Below, one piece after another: positions 45,317-57,700 of a stretch of DNA of 64,000 bases. This stretch comes from Paramecium sonneborni (Eukaryota > Ciliophora > Oligohymenophorea > Peniculida > Parameciidae). The notes beneath the pieces are model-generated. The model was not told the origin of the DNA, made no database searches, and saw nothing but the letters and a program-made list of their open reading frames with translations. Position 1 is the stretch's first letter; each line of letters starts with the position of its first letter. The stretch spans positions 495,008 to 559,007 of the forward strand of contig CAJJDN010000058.1 in NCBI GenBank assembly GCA_905182985.1, written 5' to 3'. Made by a program: the position numbers and the translations under genes.

Positions 45317-47406
45317 TCAATCAAATAATTCATCAAAACTATATATAGACAATTTAATTAATGCACTATTATCAATGAAAGCAATATGAGCAGCTCTTCC
45401 AATCATTGTATCTAAAGATCTATGAATTTTAAATTATAAATACTTTCCAACTTATTCATAATTAACATCTAATCTATCAATTTTTTAATTTGGAATATTT
45501 TTCATAATATTATCGATCATTTTATTAATAATCATGACATCTTTGTTATTGCCTTTTGGTCTTTAAATTCTAGCTGATTCAAAAGGACTATAAGTGTCTT
45601 AATAAGAACTCATTAAAGCAATATTAGTAAACCATCCTAAACCTTCATATAAAGATAATTTATAGAGACAAGTTTCTAAAGGGTTTGAAGAATCATTCAA
45701 AGTTAATTAATTTAAACAAACACATTTTTTCCATTTTCTTATAAGCCATAATCCTGTATCAACGACTTTGCTTGATGATAATGTATAACTTAAATGTGGA
45801 CTCCCTAATGATAAATATGTAAACATTTTCTCTTTGTATTTACTCAAATAAGGTAATGCTGCTCTGATTATTAAACCTCCCAAAGAATGTCCAATAAAAG
45901 ATAATTTAGAGAAATTCTCCTTTGGACACCATTCTTTAATCCATCTCTTTATTTCTAAAGCCAATTTTTCACCCATAACCATAATATCTTAATCAGTGTT
46001 ATCTTCATTACATTTTGATATTAATGATAAATGATCAGGATATCTAATTGCCAGATTATTCCTCCATAATCTCATATCATATGAGTTTCCTTAATATCCG
46101 TGAACAAATACGAATAAATGAAGTCCTTTCACCTATTTCTGTTAAACTTCTTGTTTTCTTGACACATCCCTAAATACTATTGGATGAATCTTAGCTTCTG
46201 GAAATAAATCTAGATCTTCTATATTTAATGGTTCTAATTATTTATAATAATTATTATTTCTATATTGCTTTGCCATTATTTTGTGATTCTTTCCTAATTA
46301 AGCATCCTATTAAGATAAATCATCAACTGTTTAAACATGTTAGAAAATACTTTCACCCCATCTCTCTTTTAATTTTTAAATATATTCTTATTCTAACGTT
46401 TTTGTCAAAGATTAAGCCATAAAATTATGAGCATCTATAAACTAATACCAAACCATAAATATTTTAGATGATATATGCTTTATTTCCAAGAATAATTAAT
46501 TACATAATTCTTCCTAAAGTTAAACATTGTTTTTCAATTCATCCATTCTTGAACTGTATTCATATAACTCTTTATAATTTAATGACTTGTTTATATATTA
46601 TAATTAACTGTATTTATTTTTTATATGTTCATCTGATATACATTACTTGATAACTTGTAAATAATAATTTTAGAGTTATTCATGGATTTATAATAATATT
46701 TTATTATAACCTGCGTAGAAGTCAAATACAAGATTTGATATAACTAATTGTTATAATTCTTGAATTACATTTGTTAGTTATTTTACTCATAAATTATTCA
46801 ATACTTAGATTGTTTTAATGATATTTAAAATCAACTAAAACTGAATGAACTGTTAATTTCAACTAGCAGAAATGTTATTCATCAAATTGGCAAGATACAA
46901 ATTCTTTAATCAATTTTATATTGTGTAATCGACTCTGAAATTTTGCTACACATTTTTGATATTGTTACAATTTATCCTAAAATCAAATGTTATCATACTA
47001 TTTTAAAATCCTCTTATGTTATAACACTAGGTTCACAAAACAAAAGTTCTGTAACACAATATATATTATGAGGATCCATTTCTGGATATGCTTATACTTC
47101 AATTCTAAATACACATCCTTCATTTAAATCAACTACTTAATCGCAATATTTAATGATAAATGCCTTGCTGTAAAAGTCTGTGTCTAATAGTTTGTGTTAC
47201 TCAACTACTGTATCAATAGCTTGATTTGGAATAAATTTTTTCTTTTCCACACTCATATATGGTTAAGCATATGATGCCTCACCTTAGGTTTGATTTTAAT
47301 TCTTTTAAAATATTGACGTTTTTAATTGATAAACTCCTTAATGAAACAAATCGATATTTCTAAATTCACTTAGATGAACAAATATTTCAATAGTACCAGT
47401 GATCAT
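45317..47406 (-). CDS. FAM135-type (DUF3657/DUF676) serine esterase-like protein
   Basis: ATG 47406 (MITGTIEIFVHLSEFRNIDL), TGA 45317-45319. N-terminal family block: FRNIDLFHQGVYQLKTSIF, then LHNIKLIKEFV and LTVHSVLVDFKYH after a 22-nt intron (46977-46998). The C-terminal alpha/beta hydrolase matches FAM135A closely: GLHLFVFVHGYQGNSYDMRL, the nucleophile elbow SFIGHSLGGLIIRAALPYL, LSLGSPHLSYTLSSSKVVDT, GLWLIRKWKK, LSLYEGLGWFTNIALMSSYQ, DTYSPFESARI and GRAAHIAFID with the catalytic His. Ser, Asp and His are all available. Introns between 46,440 and 46,760 were not resolved. Substrate unknown. Its stop is 19 bp from the RCE1 stop. Confidence 0.88.
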
Positions 47407-48141
47407 AAAATAATTACAAAAAATATTATTAAAATTTTTTTATAACTTATATTATTACTAATTAGACTCTCTCAATATAAATGATTATTCAACTGCTTTG
47501 CTACAAAATATTTTAAATGCCAACTCTAAATTATATTACTAATCACTAATATAAAATCAAAAAACTATCTAATTTAGAAATCTTCTCAATTAAAGAAATT
47601 GTTATAAACTTATTGATTCATTGATTGATCAACTTTAAAACATTAATATATTTAAATAATCATTTTTTAAGATCAAAGATCAACAAAAACCTTAAAACTA
47701 TATTGTTATGAGTAATAAACTTAGTTTTTAATCATCATTAATTTTATGTAAAATTAAAAAATGGTTTGATATTGATTTCTTTTTTTCAAATATTCATTTT
47801 TTTTTTGAAACATCCTCAAAATTAGTTGAAAATGTTGCAATATATCATTATATTGATGGCATTTTCAGTTGATTATATCATATATTACAAAAAAGTTTTC
47901 TTTATTTAAATCAAATTATAAATATTTAAATTATCTTAAGAAAATCTAAAGCATAATTTGATATTGTTTAGACAATTAGTTATAACATTATTTAGCCTTG
48001 TTTATTTTTGCTTATGATGAGTAATTTAAACTTAAATTATTTCACTAGTTCTGATAAATAAAGGATTTCAAAGAATAATAATTCTCCTAAAACACTTAGT
48101 TTGTATGAAAAATTAGATAATATATTTTAATTATTTATATA
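47407..48141. other. gene-poor AT-rich region
   Basis: About 730 bp upstream of the FAM135 start and downstream of the channel gene stop. A plus-strand open frame beginning 48014 (MMSNLNLNYFTSS) runs to 48469 but is antisense to the channel C-terminus, so I treat it as a shadow. Confidence 0.45.
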
Positions 48142-50345
48142 TCAATATCTAGAATTATTAAGTTATTATATGATATTTGAGATATTGAATTTTGTTTTAT
48201 ATTTTTAGTATTCTTCTATTTAATCTATTTCAAAGGATTAATTTGTATTTTTAACGCTAGCTTAATGTTAAACAGGACTAGTTATTGGTCGCCTTATAAT
48301 ATTAATAGGACTAATTGCTAGACTCTTCAAAAATGTGCTGCTATGCTCAGATTACTTATCTGATATAATATCACCTTACATAACTTCTTTTATTGGTAAT
48401 AATTTAGAAGGTTATTGGCCCATAATATCGAGTCCAACGTTTTATAAACTTACGCATTCGTTTGAATGATCAACAAGTACCTCAAAACTATCAGAACTTT
48501 ATTCAAAAATATTATTGTTACTAGTTCCTTAGTGAGTAATCTAAAATATATAAGAATTATTCTCACCTATTAGTATATCGCAGATCTTGACTTTAAATTG
48601 AGTTTTCTTGAATATCTAGGATTTCGATCTTGATACGTTTAAATATAATCAAATCTTCTTTTTATATTAAATGAAGCACAGGCAAAGCTTTAATGAAATT
48701 AATCGCAAAAATAACATCGAATATTTAATTACGAAGTATCATTATATAACACTACATCATCCTTTATCATTTAATAAGTTTCCTAATTATTATTGTTATT
48801 AATACCTTTTCCTTCGATTACTTCATGATATCAATAAACTTTTATTTTTCAATAAAAAAATACAAAACTTTACTAGAATCATTTTTTTCTAATCTTACTA
48901 TTCTATTTTGTTAGTTATGGAATATTTCAGTCAGACTTAATTCAATTAATTTATGATTTGAATATTAAATTTATAATCCCAAAAAAAATAGTTAAATTTT
49001 TCCAGTGAGAATTATAAATAAGCCATCAATATCAAACTTAAGTTTCTACATATTCAAAATTTTAAATTACTATTAACGGCTCAATTTAAATCAAATCTCC
49101 ACTCTAAGCTATTATTTCTAAGGTTTTTTCATTCAAAAACTCAAATCTTGATAACTCCTAAACTATTAATTTATTTTTTAAATAATCATAAATTTGATTG
49201 ATCTTCTATTCTTGTCTTTGTGTTTAATATTATTCCAAAACTTCAAAATTTTTGGAAAAATGGATCAAAACTATAATACATTTTGTACTGATAAATTAAG
49301 ATTAAAAATAAAGATGATAAGTCTCTAACAATTATTAATATTTAGAAATTTCGTTCAAGCTCATTAATAACTATTTTAGTAAATAGAATATAAGTCCTAT
49401 GTTAAATGTTATATTTAAAATCACCAACTACTTGTTTTCTGTTTCCATTTCTGTTTTCATAAAAATTGATAATAATAATGATTGATAAAGGCTATTAAAA
49501 TATGAAATGTTTTCTTATTACTATTTAAAATACTCTACTTCTAACATGCAGCTGAATAGATGAAGTTAAAAATAAATACAAATAATAATTTTCAAATATT
49601 TTTACTATCTATAAAATTTATTAAATATATACTGATAATCTAGTAAAGTAAATAATTTAAAAAATTTCCCAATAATTTGAAAATTCCTTAAAAATAAGTA
49701 AATTGATAAGATCCCGTATATGAATGTATGTTCCCAAATTGAAAAGATTGTGTAAAAGATAAGATTCAAAATTTATTTCAAACTAATTTTAATTAATTGA
49801 TGTTTTAGACTTTATGAATATAATTTTAAACTAACTAAAACGATTTCTAAGATTATTAATGAAATTGTCATTCCCCGTTTTAATGATGTTGAATTATATC
49901 TAATATTATCATTTTATTTTACTTATAGGTATCTATGTAACTAAATGGTATTATAAATGATAATATTAGTAAGATCACTCTTATCAAATCAGAAATAATA
50001 AATTTTGTTATCCAAAAATTTTCATTTTTTTAAAGCAATTTATTAATGTTGTTATGCTAAAAATTTTATTACTACTCCGATAATTTGAACAGTTTTTCAG
50101 GAATCTCATTCCTTTCATTCTCCAACTCAATTTTTTTTTCTATTGTATATTTATTTAGTTTATCCATTCCTAGATTTTATCGAAATTGACTTGCATTGTT
50201 AGAATTAAATGAGGGCCAATTCAATGCATCATCTTTTGATGGATATTAAATAGGATTGCTCTTAACTATAGTAATAATATTCTTCATTTGATAGTAAATT
50301 TAGCTATTTTTCTAAAGAATTTGCAATAAAATTAATATTAAACAT
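48142..50345 (-). CDS. cyclic-nucleotide-gated/K+ channel-like protein without selectivity filter
   Basis: Start set at ATG 50345 (MFNINFIANSLEKQLNLL); the frame is open further upstream to about 50447. Introns: about 34 nt near 50250, GTAAAATAAAATG... (23 nt, near 49900), GTATATATTTAAT... (24, near 49620), a 34-nt or a frameshift near 49050, GTATTAATAACA... (23, near 48800), GTGAGAATAATT... (26, near 48545). Helices S1-S5 are visible: FWITKFIISDLIRVILLILS, MTISLIILEIVLVSLKLY, IWEHTFIYGILSIYLFL, FQIIGKFFKLFTLLDYQ and IIICIYFQLHLFSCML. Pore region: YFNSLYQSLLLSIFMKTEME with no GYGD. S6 is ILNITFNIGLIFYLLKQ. A cNBD-like region follows (DIDGLFIILTGKIQLFF). Stop TGA 48142-48144. About 660 aa. Confidence 0.75.
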
Positions 50346-51769
50346 ATTTTCATTTATCAGACCTTATAATCTAAATATACGACTTCTATCAATTTTAAAT
50401 TCTGAAAAACAATATTGGCAATCTGTAAAATCTTGTTCTTTTAATTATAAGTTTCATGAATAAAATTAAGCTTTGAAAATATTTTTTAATTAATTCAGTG
50501 CCAAAGAACTGAAATTAAAAAATTTATAATAAATTGATGAGAACATATAAGCATCATCCTTACCTATTAGAAATCTACAAAATTTACAAAAATTTTTAGG
50601 AAAAAATCACCTTTTTTGCTTACCAACATTTTAATTTCAAAAAAAATGATGCCTTATCACAGATCAAGATAGATATATTATATTAAAGAAAGTTTATCCA
50701 AATAAAATTATAATTGTCATCCAACCAATTTATTAGCAATAATTTAAGGCGTTGTATTTTATTTAGTTAGATTATAAATATAAATTATATTCTTAATTAA
50801 TGTTTAATAAATAAATTATAAAAAATAATTATATTAATAATTTATCAGAAAAGAAAAGCTAAACTCTCTTAAAGATAAGTTTTAAGAGGAGTGTTCTCAA
50901 TTAATAAATTATATAAATAAAAAAACATTATTTGGGTATCAATTATAAGTAATAAAGAAGAGAATTAAACTCGATTTTTCTTTTCTTAATTTTTCCAGAT
51001 GTCATTTAAATTCTATATTTTGATAATAGGAATATTTTTTTATTGAGCCTAACCTTTCAATTCAATAAAGGATGAGTTTATTAAAGAAAATCAATAAATA
51101 AATTAAGTTTGATTTCTTTTAAAATTTTGAACACTTCATTTTAAGAATCAAAATGAGCAATGAATCTTTAAAAATAGTTAAAACTACATTAAATTTTATC
51201 TCAGTCTTAATAATTTAGATTAATGAGTAAATTATGTGAAAAAATACAAGCACTCTAAAAATAAAAAACTGAGAAATCTAATACAGGTAATTTATCAAAT
51301 AAAAAAAAGGAAAAGATGTTTAACACATTTATAATATTTAGACTTAAAATATATAATAAATACTTTTAAAAATATTCATTTTAAGAAAACAAAATTAATC
51401 TATAAAATTAGGAAGGATACTCGATCTTTCATAACATGATTATTTTAAAGTTGAAAATAATCAGAATAAAGCTTTCTTTTTCAATCTATAACTAATTTAT
51501 GTCTTTTTAAAAATATTAATTTTTTATTTAATTCATAGCTGAAATTAATTAATTTTTACAAAGCAATATTTTTGTATTAATAAATAAAAAATAATCATAA
51601 ATTTGTTTAGAAGCTTTAAGTAAAATTAATCAAGTTCGTCAAATAATTAGAAATTATGATCTAAAAATTTCGGTATATGAGCAGAATAATTAAAAATTTA
51701 AGCAAAATTAATTTTATAGAAAATTTTGAAATAATTTAAATATTTTATTATTATTATCATTTAGCTCAG
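50346..51769. other. gene-poor region with broken secretory ORF
   Basis: At 50999-51112 (+) a signal-peptide-like start (MSFKFYILIIGIFFY) is followed directly by an in-frame TGA where Trp would fit, then AQPFNSIKDEFIKENQQINQ. It resembles the beginning of a secreted or surface protein and may be a relic related to the large gene downstream. Other pieces (51229-51420) are coding-like without start. Nothing intact is resolved; possible 5' exons of the channel gene lie near 50,350-50,450. Confidence 0.45.
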
Positions 51770-54700
51770 ATGCTCTTAATAACATTTGTAATTTTATCTT
51801 TTCTTGGATCCTTTTAGTAATCATATAAAGTATTTTAGAAAGGCAGAATGTTCATGTAAATTTAAATCCTACGGCCCAATAGTATAACCAAACTAACCCT
51901 AAATAATTATAGATTTATATATTACTGATTGGATTGTTGAAAATAACAATGTCAATATAATAGGCTATGGTATTTGGACAAAATACCAGCCTTTTACATA
52001 GATTTATTATTTAAGTATTATTAAATTGTTTATTTTTAGGTGATCGAGAATCCTCTTAAGATGATTCTCTCAACAGATTAAATAAAGTATAAGGAGGATA
52101 GTTTATTTATTCAATAAAATAGATAGAAAGTAGCAACTATATATTAGTTGTCTCAATAGTCATTGATTAAATAGAGTAAAAGTTTATGTACAATATCTTT
52201 TATTCTTTTACATCAACATCTGATTAAATTTAAATTTCAATAAACAACACAATAGTTGAGGGTTAATGGATATTTTTTTTTGTTTATTTTGATTAGTCAT
52301 CTTATCAAACTATATTTGGAATCTACAATAGTATAGAGAAATCAAAAACTAAAATAATTCATGATTTACCAAGTTTTTAAAGTGAATCAAGACATAGTAT
52401 TGGTGGAATATATTCATATATATAGAACAATGATGTCTTGGTTTAATTAACTTAATTTTTTGGGAAAATGTCAACTTTGTTTATATAAGTCAATGAAAGT
52501 ATTGATTTTAATTTAGATACATGTTTTGATTAATTTATGAATTCTGATTTTTGTTATGATAAAGAATATCGTATAAGCAAAAAAAATTAATAAATGAATG
52601 GATAAGATTTTATTAAGATTTAAACTTTACCTCATGATCAATCAATATATCTTCTTTAAGGATGGGCAAAGCTTGACATGATAAATGAGAATTTCAAAGA
52701 AACTATCATTTTTAGGATAACAATCAATGAGAATCAAAGTGATGATACTTTTATTGGAGATAGAGAAGTCTTATTGAAATACTTTTAAAGTAGTATTCCA
52801 GGTGAAAATGGTTTTGAAATTTCTACATACAGCTATTCATTTCCAATCAAATAAAGATATAAGTCATAAGATGATGATAAAATTTCTGATTTTGATGATC
52901 AATATTCAAGATTACTTGTTAATTGGCATTATTTTTAATATGAAATAGGAACTTTGAATAATGATGGATAACCTTTATTAACTATATATTTTCCTTCTTT
53001 AAATAAATACTATAGATATGTTTGGAGTAAAAATATAAAACATTTTACTGGAGCAAAATACTTTGTGTATATTGGAGGAGATAATTATGCTAAGTCTTTT
53101 TTCAAAGGTTATATCAGTGACATATTATTATTTTTATATTGCAGGCCTTAACTAAAATAGATAGTTGCGACTTGCGATGATTCATGTTTAGAGTGCTTTG
53201 GTCCCACATCAGTAAATTGTTTAAGTTGTCATGAAAACAATAACAGATAATTTTCAAGAATTTAAAATACTTGTAAATGTTAAGAAGGATATATTGATTT
53301 ATAAGGGCAATAAGATTGCTTACCAATAAAAAAAGCATTCACTTATATTTAAAAATAAGAAATCTAATTGGATTGCGATAAAAAAGGTTACAGCCATTGT
53401 GAAGGTGAAAAAATTGAGTGCAATTTTGGATATTTTTTATTTTAAAACTAATGCATTCAGTGGTAATAATATATTCATTTATAAAAGTCCAGAAAATTAA
53501 GAGTTAAAATATGGAATTCATATTAGTTGTTTCAATTGCTATATTTAACCAATCACTTTTAGTAAATCATTAATTTGTACCATGGATGTATCAACCTTTT
53601 ATTCAAATCCAGATTATTAATATTAGATAGTTTAAAGGAATTCTAATAATGTGAGTTTTTATGAAATTAAAATATAAGAAGATAAGACTTTCATCACATA
53701 ATTATGTTCTGGATGTCTCGATTAGTACAAATGCAAGCAAGGATATTATAGAATAACTAATTTATGCTAACCTTGTTTGAAAGACTGTTAATTATGTTAA
53801 AATTCTAAATTATGTACAAAGTGCTTTGATGGTTACTATCTTGATGGACAAAACCAATGTTTATAATGTCTTAATTGTAAAAAATGCCTTTTAACAAATT
53901 AAAATTTATATTGTGAAACTTGTCAAGAGAATTAAATACTCTAAAATAATGTTTGCATATCTTGTGGTGTCAATTGTAAAAATTGTGAATCTAATGGATA
54001 TTGTAATTATTGTGTAGGAGACCCATCAAAATATTATCTAACAATTGATGGTAGAAATTGCAGAGAATGTAATATTGAAAATTGTATCTACTGTTTTGAA
54101 TACGTTTTAATTTCTGGATAATATATTACAACTTTTGATATCAATTTTAAAATATACAGTTTTGATTCACATTAAGTCTAATTTGGATGTTCACTTTGTA
54201 ATGAAAACTATAATTATAACTAAAATACTAAAAAGTGTGAATAAAAATCAAATAATGATGATGGTTGTGAGTTTGCAGTTATCTTAGATTCAAATTTAAA
54301 TTAGTAATGTATAATCAGTCTAACTAATAATAATGCTGTATAAGTAACTTCGTGTTAAATAATTCTACATTGTTAATAGTGCATTCATAAATATATTCAA
54401 AATGAATCATATTGTGTATAATGTAAAGATGGATATTATTCAGAATTATTAACTGGATAATGTTAAAAATGTATTAATAATTGCAAAACTTGTTTATAAC
54501 AAAATGTCCTTTACAAAGATTACTGGAAATGGAGTGTAAAATCTTTTTATAAATATTTTATTAATACCAATCATTTAATTGAAGATTACGGATAGGCTTT
54601 TGCATTGTCTAATTTAGAGGTTATTTGTACATCATGTTAATTATAATACATCCTCTTTGAAAACTAATGTATCTAGGGCTGTTAAGAGAATTGTAATATA

Positions 54701-57700
54701 TGTGAAATTAAAAATGGAAAAGCTACATGCATATAATGTTAAGAAGGAGATTTCAAGTTTCTCAAAACTCAAGATATGAATGGAGGGTGTCTTTAATGTC
54801 CTTCTAATTGTGTAGCATGTATCGAAAGGAACTAAGAAGAAATAGCAGATATTAATCCATATTATATTTTAACTGATTCTAATGCAAAATATACAAGAAA
54901 ATGCTTTGAAAAATCAGAAAAATAGGATAATTATTATTTTGATTATTTAACCTAAACAATTACAGTTTGCACAGAATTTCTACAATGTTATCATAAATAT
55001 TTAATTTAATAAAACATATTTTGTGATTGGGGTTTATACTATTAATCATAAAGTAATGCTTATGATGATTAGTTTGACCAGAAAAATATTCTTATCAGTT
55101 AATTTTATGATAAAACATATCTAAGTTTGTTTGAAACTTAGTAACTTTATGAATATTTAAACAAAGCATAAGTAAGACATGTGGAATATCTATTTACATT
55201 TATTCAAGGTGATGGAACAGACTGTTAATTTGAAGAAGACTTACAGATTTATTCACAGTTATAATAAAATGTATTTACTTTACAGTAAATTGATATAATC
55301 TTCAAAGGCTGGTCTTACCCTACTTCTTTAAAAATCTTTAATGAACTTACTTTCAGTAATTACACAAAGGTTACATTCTAAAATATTTAATTCAGTTTTA
55401 TTAAACTATTTTCGAAGACAAAATACTTTATTATTAACCTATTTAATTTAAAACCTTAATTGATACTGAACTTTGATAATTGCATTTTTACTATGTCATA
55501 CTATCCAAATAGGAACTTTTCTTTTATGATAAAATCAAATATTCCTTATTCTCTTTTTATATCAAATCTTTTAATAAATAATTTCTATGTTTCATCATCT
55601 GATATTTTTACTTTTATTTCATAATCAAATATTTATTAAAATACAATATAAATAAGTGATTTGAAAATTCAAAACTCCTATTTATTTAATTCCACATTTA
55701 TTAGATATTAAGCTAATAAATAAAGTTTGCTTTAAGATTCATTTATAAATGATATCTAAATAATCGATACCATATTTATCCAATCAAATTTTATTGTAAG
55801 TTTTGGTCTTTTAAATTATACTAGTGGTACTTTGAGAATGAATAAAATTATTCTTTTAAATGTGTAAATACTAGAAAAATCAACTTTTCTTTATTCTTCT
55901 AGATTTTAGTCCTTATATATGTCTGATTTAATTTTCAACAATAGTAAAATAGTCTAAAGGTCAAGTTTTTATTCATCAAACATAATAAATCTTAAGGGAG
56001 GAATAATCAATAATACTTAGATAATGAATAGTACTTTGATAAATAACATTGTTGAATATTCAAGATCTGAATTGGACTTAAAATCATGCTCTAAAGTATA
56101 AATTGAGAAATATCAGATTTTAAATACAGAATATGATGAGAAACAATAAATAATGAAAATAATAAAATGTGATGAAATAATCTAATTATCATTTCATTTA
56201 ATAGACTTTTCTTTTATTAATGGAATTTTTATTTCTGAATTATAAGAATAAGAAATATCCTATTATTCATCTATGATGTATATTGAGTGCTAAATTTGTT
56301 ATTTAGATTAAATTTATTTGTTAAGAGGACATGGGCTGCCTGAAATGACTTTTCTTAATTCTGATTATTTAGAAATTAATAATTTTAGAGTCTCTTCTAT
56401 TCAATTATATATAAATAAGCCCTTTCATAGTAGCTTCGACTGTGTAGAAAAATTTGTATTTAAAAATATGCATTTTTTCTTATTCATAGGTTACTATTAA
56501 ATAGTGAAAATAGATTCTGTAGAAATTAACTCTAGCTTAAGTTTCAACAATCCATTTTTAATCCTTTAAGGGTATGATTTAATGTAAAGAGAATTATCTG
56601 AATTTATTACAGTAACCAATTTTAGAGTTTATCAAAACATATTGCTAATCGCTAATTCCAATAAACAAACCGCTATACTATCGATAGTGTCCTAATAAAA
56701 TTGCACAATAACACTTTAAAACATAAACTTTACTGAGAATCATCTGAATGAATATTTTTAAGATTCAACAAGAACATCTGCCACTACCTTACTCATTCGA
56801 TTAAATTAGGGATTAGTTATGATTTAAAACTGTCATTTTATTTAAAATGTTGTTACTAATTCAAGTGATTCTATTATTTTTATTAAAAGTACTGAATTGG
56901 AAATTTATAAATGCAAATTTCAGTAAAGTAATATCTAGAATTTTTCAAAATTAAGTCGTTATTTATTTTAATCCGAAGATTAAGATTTAAGTTTTATTAA
57001 TTTGGCTAATATATTTCCAATAAAATCACTAAGTGGAAACGCAATGATTATTACTTAATCATTAATTATCGACAATATTTTTATCAATCAATCTTTTGCC
57101 ATTTGTGGAGGAGCTTTTCACATAAATACTCAAGATATAAGCAAAATTGTTATTTTAAACTCATTTTTTACAAATACAAATACTTTATCAGACTTTTCTG
57201 CATTTTCTATTGGTGGATGTTTATATATCGATGGATCTTTATCAAAGCTCAGGCTTCTTATTAAAAACACAACTTTTTAAACTTCATACAGTCGAAATGA
57301 TGGAGGAGCTATTTATATAATTCCTTCTGAAAGTTAGAATTGGATTGAACTAGAAAATTTGATTGTTGTAGATAGTTTCTCTTTATAAAATTCTTTTTTG
57401 GCTTATAATCCACTTAAGATAGAACCATTGAATTCTTAAATAATTTTGAAGAATATTAGTTTCTATTCAACTGAATAAGGTTTCAGTAGATTTATTCAGT
57501 AAATTAATGAATTATCTGAGTTTGAAGTATCATTAATCACTCATTATAATCCTTTAATTTCTATCCATTTTGGATAAATTAGTATTTTAAATTGCTACTT
57601 CATAGCAACTCATATTCAATTTTTAATCAAAATAAAAAAAGCTTAAAATATCTTATTATCGAATGTAACTATACAAAACAGTACATTTTGGCAATCATCT

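Noticed and set aside
46228..46650. Plus-strand hydrophobic frames MVLIIYNNYY and MIYALFPRII
   Set aside because: Antisense to the FAM135-like gene between its two conserved blocks.
48014..48469. Plus-strand open frame of about 150 codons starting MMSNLNLN
   Set aside because: It is antisense to the C-terminal exons of the channel gene, whose minus-strand reading has spliced, coherent protein character; the plus frame is a shadow.
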